Positions 9,466-21,152 are shown, numbered from the stretch's first letter. The stretch: DNA of 60,712 bases from Pleurotus ostreatus/Saccharomyces cerevisiae fusant (GCA_024196135.1 JAMQCK010000116.1:1-60712); one strand, 5' to 3'. Notes: generated by a model from the sequence alone, not told the origin. Program-made: numbers and translations.

Positions 9466-11919
9466 TTATTGATAGTAGCCAGTCTGCGGGTCATAGACGG
9501 GCTGAGCCTCATACCCGACCTGCTGCTCGTAGCCGCCCTGCTGGTCCACGGGATACGCCTCGTACGCGTTGCCTTGGTACGGATACCCGTAGCTCTCCGG
9601 GTAGTAGTACTGCTGGTACGGGTTGTACCCCATGTACCCACCATTGACCGGCGCAACCTGCCCCGTCATGTCCGCCTCCCCGTAGCTCGGCTGGGGCTGG
9701 TGGTGCTGCTGATGATGCTGAGACTGCTGCTGTTGTTCCTGCACCGGCGGCTGGAATGGCACCGCTGAGCTGCGCAGCCCACTCGCCTTCCCCTTGCCCT
9801 CCTCGCCCGTCGGCGCGCGGATCTGCACGCGCGACGTCTGCCGCGGCGGCGCGAAGATCGGCGCACCCGTCGACGGGTCGATCAGGTTGCCCACCGGCGG
9901 AGTGTGCGCGCTGAGCGGCGTGTGCGGGTGCGGCAGGAAGTCAGTCGAGACGTGCGAGTGGTGGCGCAGGTGCCCAGCCATGAACCCGCTGCTGGGCATG
10001 CCGTGCATGACCGGCTGGGGTGCGGACATAACAGGCTGCGGCGGGGGCGGGGCGTACATGGGCATGGGTGCAGGCGGAGGCGGCGGTGGCTGAAGGTATA
10101 CAGCCCGACCAGTGGCGATCTCGTACGCTCCACCCATGTGGTTGTAGGCGACGCCCGGCGGTAGCGGGGCCGCGTACCCATAGGGCGAGCCGTACGAAGG
10201 CGACTGCGGCGGCGGCGGGGTGAACACTGTCTGTATCGGGGCAGGATTCGGGCGCGCCGGCGCGGATACGGGTGGCGGTAGCAGATGAGGCGGCTGCTGA
10301 TACTCGAAGCCAGGTGGCTCAGCGGGCACAAAAGCAGGAGCAGACGCTGGCGGCGGCGCGGTGAAAGGCTCCTCTTTCGGTGGTGCCGGGGCGGGCGCAG
10401 GCGCAGGCGGAGGGGGCTGCTGAGATGTGCTGGCGACAGGAGGTGCCTCGACAGGTGCAACCTTGGGCGACTCTGCTTTTGGTGGTGGCGGTGCAGGAGC
10501 TGGCGCAGGTGAGGCAGGTCTCCGCGGTGCAGGCTTCTCGGTTGGCACAGGCGCAGGTGCGGCAGCTGGCTTGTGCTCCCGAGCGGGCGCCTTTGCCTTG
10601 CTAGTCGACTTGGGCAGCCGCACCACGAACTCGGTGATTGCGGCCTCTGGCGCAGCAACGGTGGGCTTGGTAGCATTCGAGCGCCGCCGCGGGTACGACG
10701 TCGCACGTACAACCGTCGGAGCTTCGTCGCCCACCCGCACACGATACGCAGGAGGCTGACCCGGGCGAGGCTTGAGCGCGGAGTCGAAGTACAAGAAGGC
10801 TTCGTGTTGCTTGGTGAACACCTTCTCGGGCTTCATGGCGAAGAAAGCGCGGGGTGGGAAGAGCGAGTTTGTCCGCGTTGACGGCGACGCGTTGATGCCG
10901 CCGCGGAAAGGTGCAAACCCACCCCTTGGTGGGGCGAAGCCACGTCCGCGGAAGTTGCCAGCGCCGCGAGGAAAGGGTTGCTGTTGGGCCTGCCTGCGCT
11001 GAAGGACGGTGCGTCGCTGCTCCTCCTGCTTCTGCATCTCTTCGAAACCATCGTGTCTCCAAGTGCGCTCAACGGGGGGTAGGTTCTCCTCTTCTACTTC
11101 CTCCGGGCCGGGTCGACCGGGGCCACCGAAGTACCCTCCTCGACCACGACCACGGAAGCCCATGCCGCGACCGCGACCCTGCCAACGACCGCGCCACCAA
11201 CCGCTAAGGCTGCGAAGCGACTTGTCAAGCAGGCGATCGTCGTGGCCCCAGAATTCGCCCACTACTGGTACGAATGCGGGGTCCTCAAGACGTTTCTGGT
11301 ATGCCTGGCGCGCTGAAAAGCCCGGAGCTTTGCCGCGTATAGGCTCGCGCTCACGCTTGGGCCGAGATGAAGTGGGGGTGTGCTCTGGGTCGTCATCGTC
11401 TACCCGGGGGGATGATGTGGACGGTTGAGCCTCCTCAGGGGAGGGGGCGCCCTCCCTGTCGATGGCGGATGAATTCCCCTCGAACTCCTCGAAGTCGATC
11501 TCAGGTAAATCGGCTTGCCCATGTTGGGTTTCGTCGGCTACCATCTCGGACCAAGCATTCGCGTCCGTGAAGAACGAGGACTTGCCATTGGTGGAAGGGG
11601 GGACATCCTTGGTCACCGAGGCGCCGTCCTCAGGGCTCTGGGACGTACTCGGGGTGAGGGGGTGGGAGCGATTCTCAGGGTGGGCGTCATCGAGCTCGCT
11701 GTCTTCGTCGGACGACGCTGAGGAGACGGTGTAGTCAGACTCAGAGTCTGACCCGACCTCACGCTCGAGTTCATCGTCGCTGTCGGCGCCGTTTCTGCGG
11801 GGTCCCCTCCTCCTGATCGTCCTAGTCTTCTTGTTCGCGGCTGCGGGCTGTGCATGCTTTTTGGGCACGGCAGGCTTGGCTGGGCGGAGCGAGGAGGACG
11901 AGGCAACAGGGGCAGGCAT
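9466..11919 (-). CDS. Btz-domain protein, CASC3/MLN51-like exon junction component
   Basis: One uninterrupted exon encodes 817 residues. A Btz (SELOR) signature is visible in two halves: FVPVVGEFWGHDDR at about residues 216-229 and RTWRHDGFEEM at about 286-296, separated by an RGR/RGG-rich loop (about 243-268). In animals this motif clamps eIF4A-III and RNA in the exon junction complex. The N-terminus is acidic and Ser-rich; the centre (about 430-600) is Pro/Ala-rich; the last 100 residues are Gln/Tyr/Gly-rich with a prion-like composition. Assignment to CASC3 rests on the Btz motif and domain order. The lack of introns is unusual among the gene's intron-rich neighbours. Confidence 0.82.
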   Translation of the reverse strand: MPAPVASSSSLRPAKPAVPKKHAQPAAANKKTRTIRRRGPRRNGADSDDELEREVGSDSESDYTVSSASSDEDSELDDAHPENRSHPLTPSTSQSPEDGASVTKDVPPSTNGKSSFFTDANAWSEMVADETQHGQADLPEIDFEEFEGNSSAIDREGAPSPEEAQPSTSSPRVDDDDPEHTPTSSRPKREREPIRGKAPGFSARQAYQKRLEDPAFVPVVGEFWGHDDRLLDKSLRSLSGWWRGRWQGRGRGMGFRGRGRGGYFGGPGRPGPEEVEEENLPPVERTWRHDGFEEMQKQEEQRRTVLQRRQAQQQPFPRGAGNFRGRGFAPPRGGFAPFRGGINASPSTRTNSLFPPRAFFAMKPEKVFTKQHEAFLYFDSALKPRPGQPPAYRVRVGDEAPTVVRATSYPRRRSNATKPTVAAPEAAITEFVVRLPKSTSKAKAPAREHKPAAAPAPVPTEKPAPRRPASPAPAPAPPPPKAESPKVAPVEAPPVASTSQQPPPPAPAPAPAPPKEEPFTAPPPASAPAFVPAEPPGFEYQQPPHLLPPPVSAPARPNPAPIQTVFTPPPPQSPSYGSPYGYAAPLPPGVAYNHMGGAYEIATGRAVYLQPPPPPPAPMPMYAPPPPQPVMSAPQPVMHGMPSSGFMAGHLRHHSHVSTDFLPHPHTPLSAHTPPVGNLIDPSTGAPIFAPPRQTSRVQIRAPTGEEGKGKASGLRSSAVPFQPPVQEQQQQSQHHQQHHQPQPSYGEADMTGQVAPVNGGYMGYNPYQQYYYPESYGYPYQGNAYEAYPVDQQGGYEQQVGYEAQPVYDPQTGYYQ

Positions 11920-12324
11920 AGAGGACTGAAAAATCGGTCAATCGATAGAGTCCTTCGCCGCCCGAACAAAGGCAGACCTTACGGGATGGTGCAAGTGGGA
12001 ATGCAGGCGGAATGTGGCACGCGGGGGAAGTATAGGAGCAGTATGCGGTGACGTAAAGGGAGTGCTGGGGGATGGGAGGCGCCTGAGATATGAGTGGAAG
12101 CCGTGTGGCGAGTGCGTGCAGGGCCAAAACAAGGACGTTCAGGACAAGGACCGTCAGTGGTCAGCAATCCGGCACACTGCCGCCGCTGCATGCCGAAAAT
12201 TTGATGTCAAGTGACTCACGTCATACGTAGCACGGCAAACGCCGGGACCTGATTTCGCCTCCGGGCCGAGTAGACCTCAAGTTCAACTTCCACCTGATTC
12301 TTGGCTACTTCTTCAGCTCAAGCC
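11920..12324. promoter_or_regulatory. Divergent promoter region of Btz-like and epoxide hydrolase genes
   Basis: This 405-bp gap separates two divergent starts. I see no repeat or motif of note. Frames that cross it are antisense or chance extensions. Confidence 0.4.
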
Positions 12325-13689
12325 ATGACTGCCATCGACCCGGCGAGCTTCAACCACAGGTGAAGATGATTGACACCACATACAGGGGTTGTGCTAATTT
12401 ACTCAGGCAGGCGAAGCTGTCAACGGGACGGACATACCATTTCGTTGACGAGCTACCCTCGAACTATGAACATGGACGTACACCAGTTCTCCTATGCGTT
12501 CATGGCTTTCCCGACCTCTGGTATGCCTTCCATTACCTGTGACAAATCATCTTTCTAAGTTTGTCTATCAGGTATGGCTGGCGTAACCAAATCAAGCCCT
12601 GGAGAGACGCCGGCTACCGCGTCGTTGTCCCGGACATGCTAGGCTACGGCGGCACCGACAAGCCCCACGACCCCGTCGAGTACACGACCAAGAAACTCTG
12701 CAATGACCTAGCAGCACTCCTGGATCTCCTAGACGTGCGCAAGGCGGTCCTCATCGGCCATGACTGGGGCGCTTACGTCGTCGGGCGGTTTGCGCTCTGG
12801 CATCCTCAGCGGTTACTGGCACTCGTGATGTGAGCTCCGGTGTCACTGTTTGCGAATACTAGGATGCATACTGACGAACTTGGCTTTCAGCATATCCGTG
12901 CCGTACATGCCCCGGCCGCCCGCGTACGTCTCCCTTGACGAGATGATCAAGAGGTTCCCGAACTGGGCGTACCAAGGCTACCTCAACAGCCCGCAGTCAA
13001 CGGGCTTCATTGAAGCTAGAGCGAGTGTCAGACGCTTCATCTCTGCTTCATTCATCTGACCGGTGGTCCTCAACAGCTCCCGCGCTTCGTACAACTGCTG
13101 TTCAGCAGACGCGGTGGCGGCGAATTATTCCGCAACTTTGAGGGCACACTGGCTCGTGAGGACAAGAAGTACGAAGTATGGCTGAGCGACGAGGTGAGGC
13201 TTGAGGCTTTTTGTGCCAATGCTCCAGCGTGCACGATGGCTGCCGTGTAATTCACCGAGCTCACACGGATTGAGACTGACTATCCAAAGGAGCAACGCTA
13301 CTACGTCCAAGAATTCAGCAAGGGCATGCGCGGCCCAACAAACTACTACCGTACGACCAAACTCCGCTTTGATGAGGAGCAAGGTGCGTACCTTTATTTC
13401 CTTCCGTGTTGGTCTTCTCAACTTTGTCGATCCCACTGCAGCTGCCAACCTCCCCATCTCCCTACCTGCGGACCTTTCCGTTCTCCTTCTCTGGGGCACC
13501 AAGGACCGCTCCACACCTCCGCAAGCCGTTGCTGCTTCGTCGAAGTTCGTGCCTCGGTTGCAGGACGTTGCGTTGGAAGGTGGTGGACATTGGCTGATGC
13601 TGGAGAAGCCGGAGATCGTGACAGCCAAAGTGTTGGAGTGGCTGGATGCTCAGGGCATCAAGGGGAAGCGGAAGGGCGCGAAACTGTGA
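12325..13689 (+). CDS. Epoxide hydrolase, alpha/beta-hydrolase fold
   Basis: Soluble-type epoxide hydrolases open epoxides to diols by an Asp-nucleophile mechanism. About six exons are present; the first three are 12325-12359, 12407-12520 and 12572-12829, with introns of 47, 51 and about 62 bp. HGFPDLWYGWRNQ carries the oxyanion-hole HG motif. The nucleophile Asp is in GHDWGA (codon near 12762), the acid is in WGTKDRSTP (near 13504), and the catalytic His is in GGGHWLMLEKP (near 13588). The cap segment has Tyr residues in EQRYYVQEF and TNYYRT. The substrate is unknown; basidiomycetes carry many such enzymes, used for xenobiotic or lipid epoxides. No signal peptide is seen, so it is probably cytosolic or peroxisomal. 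Confidence 0.9.
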
Positions 13690-14116
13690 GCCCATGGATT
13701 TACGAGAGGTGTGAATTTATGAAAGTCATGATGTGTGTACTTGTAGTATTTATTCCTGTGTAATCCTCAAGCAATGGATGGCTTCATGTTCAGCTTACAG
13801 GTTTCCCACGATGTTGGACACCTGTTCTGCTCGATGTCAGCTGCCTAGCGCTTGCGTCCGGTATTTCGAATCTAGCGCGACGCGACGCGTCTTGACGCGA
13901 TCGAGCCATTATCGGGATGACGACAATTTTTGATCAACGACGATCAGTGGCGATCTAAGCGCCTGTCCACTTGTTCAGTCCGTCCCTGACCATCCCCTAC
14001 TGCCCATCTCCATCCCCACCCCCAGCTCCCTGTCCTCGTCCCTCTTCCCCCACAATACACTACACCACCCTTCCCTTTTCCGCCCACCACTCTTCACCCA
14101 CTACCCACTACCCACC
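13690..14116. promoter_or_regulatory. MTD1 upstream region with pyrimidine-rich leader
   Basis: The last 135 bp before the ATG (about 13980-14116) are almost entirely C/T/A on the plus strand, as in many highly expressed fungal promoters. Upstream lies GACGCGTC (13884-13891), which contains ACGCGT, the MluI cell-cycle box bound by MBF in ascomycetes. The 3' UTR of the epoxide hydrolase occupies the left part. Confidence 0.5.
13884..13905. promoter_or_regulatory. 22-bp motif upstream of MTD1, shared with THOC3 promoter
   Basis: It matches 8955-8976 at 19 of 22 positions and includes ACGCGT. It lies 212 bp before the MTD1 start. Directly before it is GCGACGCGACGCG (13877-13889), a 13-mer also found at 59349-59361, about 57 bp upstream of the AT-hook ORF. 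Confidence 0.45.
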
Positions 14117-15687
14117 ATGGCCGCCGCACCCAAAGGCGTCCTCCTAAAGGCCGACCCCATCGCCGCCACCTTCCGCGAAGAAGTCAAGACCGCGCTCGCC
14201 CAGCGCCCCCGCCCGCCCAAGCTCGTCGGCATCCTCGCCACCTCGGCCGCGCCCAGCCGCTTCTACGCGGACTTCACGCGCAAGCAGTGCGAGGACCTCG
14301 GCTTCCAGTTCGAGCTGCGCACGACAGGGGCGGCGAAGGACGCGGCGCTGGCGGAGGGCGAGGGGGTGGAGGAGGCGATTATTGAGGCGAATGAGGATGA
14401 GGGGGTGGATGGGATTATGGTGAGTGGGGTTTGGGGGGGAGGATGGGGGAAGAGAGATTGAGGGGAAGGCCAAGATGCTAACGGAATTGGGTGCATAGGT
14501 CTACTTCCCCATATTTGGATCGCAGCAGGTGCGTTTGGCGAGAGATGATATGTCGGGGAATGAAATGCTCATGGTAATCATTAGGACCATTACCTGCAGC
14601 AGGTAGGGCGCCCGCATCAGCACAAAAGCCGAAGATATAGCCATTATAGGTGGTCTCGCCGCTGAAGGACGTCGAAGGCCTACACTTCAAGTTCCACTAC
14701 AACTTGTATCACAAGTGCGTTGGATTTGCATATTCCCTCGTCTTGCCCCCTTCCTCTTTCTCTTCCGCCGAGCGTCTTCTCCGTCCCATTCATTATGCGA
14801 TAAAAACTGACCCAACACCCTCAGCATCCGTTTCATCGAGCCCCGCTCCCTCACCTCGTCCACGATGACCGTGTCGACCGAGAGCGCGCCGGACCACTCC
14901 AAGACGGAAACCCCGCCGCCGGGCACGTTCAAGTCCATCATCCCCTGCACGCCTCTGGCGGTTGTGAAGACCCTTGAGCACGCGGGCGTGTACAACAAGC
15001 TGCTCCCGTATGGCGACCGCGCGTATGGGAAGACCATTGTGGTCATCAACAGGTGTGTCCTTGGACTGTGAAGCGGATGGGTGGGGATAAGGCTGACTAT
15101 GTGGCAGATCCGAAGTGGTGGGACGTCCGCTGGCGGCGCTGCTGGCGAATGATGGCGCGCGCGTGTTCTCGGTGGATATCGACTCCATCCAGGTAGGTTC
15201 TGTCGTCACGAATGAAGTGAAGCACCATTGAATTCTTGGCAGGAATATACCAAGCGCCCAAGGGACACGGACGACGCGGCACGCCGGTACCATCCTCGCC
15301 ACGTCGTCCACCCCTGCAGCATGGAATTGAAGGACTGCCTCGCAATTGCGGACGTTGTCGTCTCTGCGGTGCCAAACCCGTCGTACAAGGTCAAGACCGC
15401 ATGGCTTAAGGACGGCTGTGTCTGCGTAAATGTGGCAGCAGACAAGAACTTTGAGGCTGATGTGCGGGAAAAGGTGAGGGTCATCGCGTCGTCATCGCCG
15501 AGTTGCGTCTAACCTCAATATAGGTGTCGCTATACGTACCTGCAGTGGGTAAAGTGACCATCCTCATGCTGTTGCGCAACCTGTAAGTGCCTGTCCGAAC
15601 GCGTCAGTCCTTTTGCTCATTCGAATAAATAGGCTACGGCTGCAGCAGTACCAGGACGCAATCAAGGAGGAGGCAAAGGCCTCGTAG
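14117..15687 (+). CDS. MTD1: NAD-dependent methylenetetrahydrofolate dehydrogenase MTD1
   Basis: MTD1 oxidises 5,10-methylene-THF to methenyl-THF with NAD+ in the cytosol and feeds purine synthesis. About eight exons are present, including very short ones (around 14500-14660: VYFPIFGSQQ, then DHYLQQ, then VVSPLKDVEGLHFK). Recognisable family segments are RFYADFTRKQCEDLGF, IIPCTPLAVVKTLE (substrate pocket), the Rossmann segment KTIVVINRSEVVGRPLAALLANDGARVFSVDID, and a C-terminal VSLYVPAVGKVTILMLLRNL. The VVINRSEVVGRP form is typical of the NAD-specific fungal enzyme rather than the trifunctional C1-THF synthase. The start is chosen at the first ATG after a pyrimidine-rich leader. Confidence 0.93.
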
Positions 15688-15867
15688 CACCCATAGAGCG
15701 AGCCTGGGACAGAGATGTAATTTAGACAGAGAGCATTATATGTATTGAAATAAATGGTCTTGTATTAGTACAACCGTACCAGGATGTGTGTGGGGTTTAA
15801 TGCTGCAGAGAGTGTGGGGCTCCAAAAGCTTGTCCATGAACAACCATAAGATATCCGACAGGAAGGG

Positions 15868-16813
15868 TCACCGGAAGTGCGCCTCGGTTATGTCGCGCGG
15901 GGATGGGCGCTCGCCGATGGGTGTCGACATCCCGGAGGGCGGGAAGCTGGGCGTCACCGGGGTCGAGAAGCCAGAGGCAGTATCGGGGGCCGTCATAAAG
16001 CGAAGGCGGTGCCGATGTAGCTAAGGAGTGGGGTGTCAGCAAGGCCAGAGTGCCGAGGTCGTAAGCTGCGATTGCGTACCTGCGGCAGCTTGGGGATGAG
16101 GACGAAGATGAGGGCGCTGACGTTGATAGCAAATACCCAGGGGTTGTAGGCTGTGTAATGTGTGGACGCGAGGAAGCTGGGAGGATGATCAGTTGAGTAT
16201 AGGGTGAGGAGGGGTGTGCCACGTACAGCGCCACCGGTACGCAGAACAACCACTTCTTGGCGGGCGTGTATTGTGCGCCGTCGTCTATTTGCTCCCAGAG
16301 CGTGAGGTCATCGTACGCGCCGCCGTGAAGATCGTTCTCGAAGGGTATGCCCGTTACCCAATGGAACATTAGATAGGTAAGCTGCGTGGAGGGGTTCAGA
16401 ACTGCGGACGCGGGTATCGAGGGAAAGGGGCACGCACAGCGAGATAGATGAGATTGACCAGCGTCCAGCTTATCTGCGGGGTCATCCCAGGTATGGTGTC
16501 GATGGTGATTTTGCCCATGATGATGAGGACAATGTGGATGAGCCAGGCGCCTATGCATGCATGTCGTCAGCGACCGCGGACGCCCCTGTTCGCCGTTCTA
16601 CGCACCCTTTGCGTTGACCCAGTTCGCGTTGATGTTCACGTACGCGCTGCGGTCAAGCACATCCTCCACTGAGCGGTCCTGAACCTCCTCGACCTTGACG
16701 AGCGAGCCTGATCGGTCTCTGGTACGCATCCTGTGGGTGGTCGGGCGCGGCATGGACGGCACTTGTATGTTGTTGAGCACGGGCACTTGTATCGAGGGCA
16801 CGCTGCGGGCCAT
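15868..16813 (-). CDS. ORM1/ORMDL family regulator of sphingolipid synthesis
   Basis: Orm proteins are ER membrane proteins that bind and inhibit serine palmitoyltransferase. Conserved ORMDL text is unmistakable: YVNINANWVNAKG, IPGMTPQISWTLVN, LMFHWVTGIPFEND, GAYDDLTLWEQIDDGAQYT and PAKKWL, then STHYTAYNPWVFAINVSALI and LIPKLPQLHRHRL. Hydrophobic helices match the known four-helix core. The N-terminal extension (about 70 residues from the ATG at 16813) is rich in Ser/Arg/Pro, like the phosphorylated tail that regulates yeast Orm1/2. Five exons or so are separated by short introns. It is divergent from the virilizer gene with 183 bp between starts and convergent with MTD1. Confidence 0.93.
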
Positions 16814-16996
16814 TATGCGCGTCTTGGTGCGCACGCTGGCGCTGGAGGAGATGAAGGAAGGGACCACGAAAGCAGTGCACGAAAACGGCAACCCATCTCA
16901 TTCTCGCACCACACCACCGGCAAACGCCGGTCCTCCTTACGTTCGCCCACCTCGGCCGACGACAGGCGCCCACAAGTTCGACTTCACCTTGGCGCC

Positions 16997-19900
16997 ATGG
17001 GTCTCCTCTGCTGGTGCACGCTCTCCCCGCAGGGGCCCTCCAACCTCGCGGCCATCCGCTTCTCGGCCCCGGTCCGCGTCGCCAGCATTCAGGTATTTCC
17101 CAAGGGCGCACGACCCTTCGCGGAGTACGAGGACTTTACTTCGTGCGTGATATTCAGCGTCATAGGTACACTCAACATATATTTCTTGCAGCGAGACAGC
17201 ACCAGAGTGCTTCTATGCCGAGCTACTGTTCAACGCCACTCCTATCCATGTTTCCGAGAGGGACAAAAACAGGTTTCCCAATTCGCTTGTTCCGACTACC
17301 CTTGCATATGCAGGGAATCATGTTGACTATACCGTTGACATGGGAACAGAGGTAGGCAGGTTCTCGTATATGCCGCTCGTCGATTTAACAGCTTACAGCA
17401 CGCCACCCGCCTCATGATTGTCAAGGGTAACTTCAAGCGGCTTTCGCTTGCTGTTTACGGCGACCTTGTCTCCGATCTGGCTGCTCCAAAGCCAGAACCT
17501 GCTCCAATCTCACTGACCTCCATTGAGCCACGACCTTTGAGTGCGGCTCTCGACCTAGTCAATGCTCAGGACGCATCCTCTGTCGCTACGAAGCTAATGT
17601 CGCTCTTAAAAAACCCTCCGCCTCTGCCCGTTATTCTGCGCTCTCAATTCTGTCTCAAGCCTGACGATGACACCTGGGATCACCCGGACTATCCCAACGT
17701 CTACGTAGACCTTGCTGAGCAGCTCGAGGACTTCAAATTTCGAGCTGTAATCTATTGGACCCGCCCTATCAGCGAGACCGCGTCAGAGGAGGATATCTCG
17801 GCATATTTTTCTAGGTTTGCACGGGCCATTGACGAGGTGCGTGCACCATAGGGGAAGTTACATTATGTGTTGACCTTCAGCAGCATAACTACGACAACGC
17901 TGAAGTTGTTTCTCGCATGCTGCGTTATGTGGCCGCGCATCCGGCGGTCGTTCCCGAACGTCTTTTTGTTAGTAATATCAGAATCTCGTCATGTATACTC
18001 CCTAACCGACATCAGGCTGCCTTGGATGCGTCGAAGATTCTCGCTGTGGAGCCTCTTGAGGACTTGTCTCTGGAAGATGTGCTCTACGCAAGCGCGAACG
18101 TCGTCATTGCTCGTCATCTCTGCACACCCGAATTCCTGGCCAGCTTACGAGCCATATCATCTAAGGCAAGCTCCACTTGCCATCGACGTTCAACCGCAAG
18201 CAGGATAGTCGCACGCCTGAAAGGCTGGCGTATATTCGAGGACGCCCTCAAGGACGCCGATGGGAGTGACTACTTCGATGCCACGCGCTTCCTCGCCGAC
18301 ATTGGGACTGAGGAAATATCGCTCGGGATCTGGCTGCTGTGCATGATACAGTACCCAGATATGAGTGATAGGCTAGCGCAGCGACCATTACCTGCGACTG
18401 CCACGCCGCCGCCTCTGTGCTTGAGGCGGAGACGACGAGAGTTAAGCAGCGACGAGTTCACTGCCTTCCTCAAAGCCTTTCTTGGTACTGCTGCCGTTGT
18501 TGGCGTGGCTTGCTGGGCAGACTGCTTCGCTAATGATATCTGCTTTGAGCGCGCGCTGGCCGTACTGCATTTGTGGCAACAAGCGCCCGGCTACTCAGAG
18601 GTGCGGCAAATGGCTCAAAATGCTGCATTTTCTCATCATTAAGCAGATAGTCAACCTCATACTGGCTTTGGACCAGACCTGCCGACGCATCAAGTGGAGC
18701 ATGGAGGACAGGACCGCCCCGCGCAGAACCGAGCTGCTCGCCGAACAAATTCTCACCGACCTTGCATTCGAGCCCAAGGCCGTACTTCGCGACGAGCTCA
18801 TCACTACCATCCTCGCTACTCAGCCTCCCCTCAGCTACATCACTGAGGACACCCGGATCGCTATGCAGAAACTCGCCAGGGTGGTCGACGACGGGCTCCA
18901 GGAAGGTGTCGAAAACCTTGCGCGGGACTCGGAGCATCCGTATACCTTCCTCCGTCTGTCCGTTGTCCGCGTCGCTTTGGCTATGATCGAGCAGGCGCTC
19001 GAAGACACGGTACGGGGCGAGTGGGACGTCATCCAGGCGTTACATACGGAGAAGAAGCAGGGACTGCTATTGCTACTAGACGACCTTCTGAAGGGCGTCG
19101 CACAGGACCTCAACGCGCACTTTTCTGTGCGCGAGCCACCGCCTGCCGGGGGCGCGGCCGTGCTGGACCAGCTCTTCCTTACGGCGGAAGACCTAGTGGC
19201 AGTCATCTCCCCTCTGGCTGGTGCCTACCCGCTGTCGAGTCGCCCTCTGTACGAACTCGCAACCTCGATGGCGCACGTCGTCGTCTGCGCGAGCCTGGTA
19301 GGCTCCGCTTATCCTACGCCTACCACGGGCCGCGACAACATCCGCGTATCCGCGCGCGATGCCGAGCTCGGCTGCCTCGAGCTGCTCGCACAGCTGTGCG
19401 CCGAGGACGCGCGGACAGATACGGGCAAGCCCGGGGCGGAGGTCGTGCTCCGGGCGTTGTTTGAGGGTGCTCTACGCAGCGAGGGACAGGATCCGGCACT
19501 GCATCTGGCGGGCGTTTTCCGTATGGTCGAGCATATTCTCCCGCGGGGGGAGGATATGACGGACAGCAACGGGCCGTCGTACTGGGTAGCGGATATCTTG
19601 CCACATGTGCTTCGTGAGCTCACTGCGTTCTTCCGAGCGCTGGACGTGGAGCGGAAGATCCAGCTGCTGGAACGCCTGGTCAAGTTGGACGATGGGTTGA
19701 TTGGCGTGGGGGAGTGGTTGTTGACGGAGGAAGTCAAGCATATGGGCAAGCTCTTGGAGGACCTGCCGCATGACGCCTCCTCCGCGGACTTCAAGACGTC
19801 GTGGAGGCTTCATGACTTAACGTTGTCCGCGCGACTGCTGGCGAAACTCCTCAGCAAGGATGCACCGCTAGCACGGTGGACAATCGACTCCCTCCGGTCT

Positions 19901-20876
19901 ACCGAGGACCTGTCTACCGACCTTGCAGCCTGCCTGACAACGATGCTGGAGCGCCAATATGCGTCGGTCGACCTCACAGCTCTCGCAGATGCGTTGGCAA
20001 GAACAGACGGAGGTGTTTTAGAAGACGGCCTGCGCTTCATCCTATCACTTTGGCTGTTGCGAAGCGTGCAGTCAGATCTATCATCGACCCGTTTGGACTC
20101 TGCTCTGGCCATCATCCGCGCCCTCCCGTCGACAGTCATCAAAACATCCCTCCTCAAGGTGGAGCTTGGGAAGACGCTCTCTACCATCTCTCAGCGGACT
20201 GCGTTACCACCGGAAATGTCTTCCTACCTCATCTCCATCCTCGGCTGGTTGGCGTCCCACGCCAACAAGTCGTTCCGTGTCCTCTCCGTCATTTCCCTCG
20301 ACAACCTATCCCACCTCTACGACCTCCTTGCCGATTCCCTTCCCTCCGACCAGGCGCGAATCCTCGAAAAGGTTCGCACAAAGATCACTGTCGACGAGGA
20401 TGAGACCCTCCTCCCACCCACTGTCACTCTTCCCGAAACCTGGGCAATCACTTTGGAAGAGCTGGAGAACGCTCGCCGGCCACAGACGGCTCCCTCGACG
20501 CCGAAGCGCAATGGCAACACGCCCGATATACTGGGCCCCATTATATCCCCACCGACGGCGATTCTGCGCTCGCCTGCCGCAACAGGCCTTACGAAGACCT
20601 ACTCGAAGAACGATTTCCGGCACTTGCGCCAGTTGTCTGCGTCGATGCAGAACACGAGCAGGATGCCGAGTACGCATGGTGAGCCTTTTCCCATGACGAT
20701 TGAGGTCATGTTTCTGACGATTCCGTTTATTTTGCAGTTGATGTACGCGACCTGTAGTGTGCTACGTGCTCGCTACTGATGTTCAATAGGACTTCGGTGC
20801 GGAGAACCCATCGCCAATGATGTTGACGATGCCTATGCCCGGGATGGGGCCGGACGCGGGCTACATGCAACAGTAG
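16997..20876 (+). CDS. Virilizer N-terminal domain protein (m6A writer-associated)
   Basis: Large gene, about 1,100 residues and eight or more introns. The first exons encode a VIR_N-like domain: MGLLCWCTLSP, FSAPVRVASIQVFPKGARPF, PECFYAELLFNATPI and LMIVKGNFKRLSLAVYG. In animals and plants virilizer scaffolds the METTL3/METTL14-WTAP m6A methyltransferase; animal family members also influence splicing. The rest (from about 17.9 kb) is a long helical repeat region without other motifs, like the ARM-type body of VIRMA. A short 47-bp intron (about 20743-20789) leads to the last exon ending in MGPDAGYMQQ at 20876. Domain assignment is by eye from the N-terminal pattern. The exact start could lie further upstream in frame. 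Confidence 0.78.
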
Positions 20877-21152
20877 ATGGAGCTACATACAGAAGTAGTT
20901 ATCTGCGCCGACGGTGCGCGTGGGTGAGGCTGCTCGTGCGTGCTGTCTAATCACATTTAGGTGGCAAACATCCCTACTAGGCGATAGCGGGACCTACAAT
21001 TACTGAGGAAGCCTAGCGAAGCACCAACACCGTAACACGCAGCAAAACGAGGGTGGCCCGATCCCAGATTATGCATAGGAGTACACTTGGGGATACATAT
21101 GCTTTGTACAGTACGCGCGGAACTGATATATGCTATAGCCATAGCATAAAAC

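Noticed and set aside
9882..10742. Long Arg/Pro-rich minus-strand frame within the Btz-like gene
   Set aside because: It is an alternate frame of the same strand; the Btz frame carries the recognised motif.
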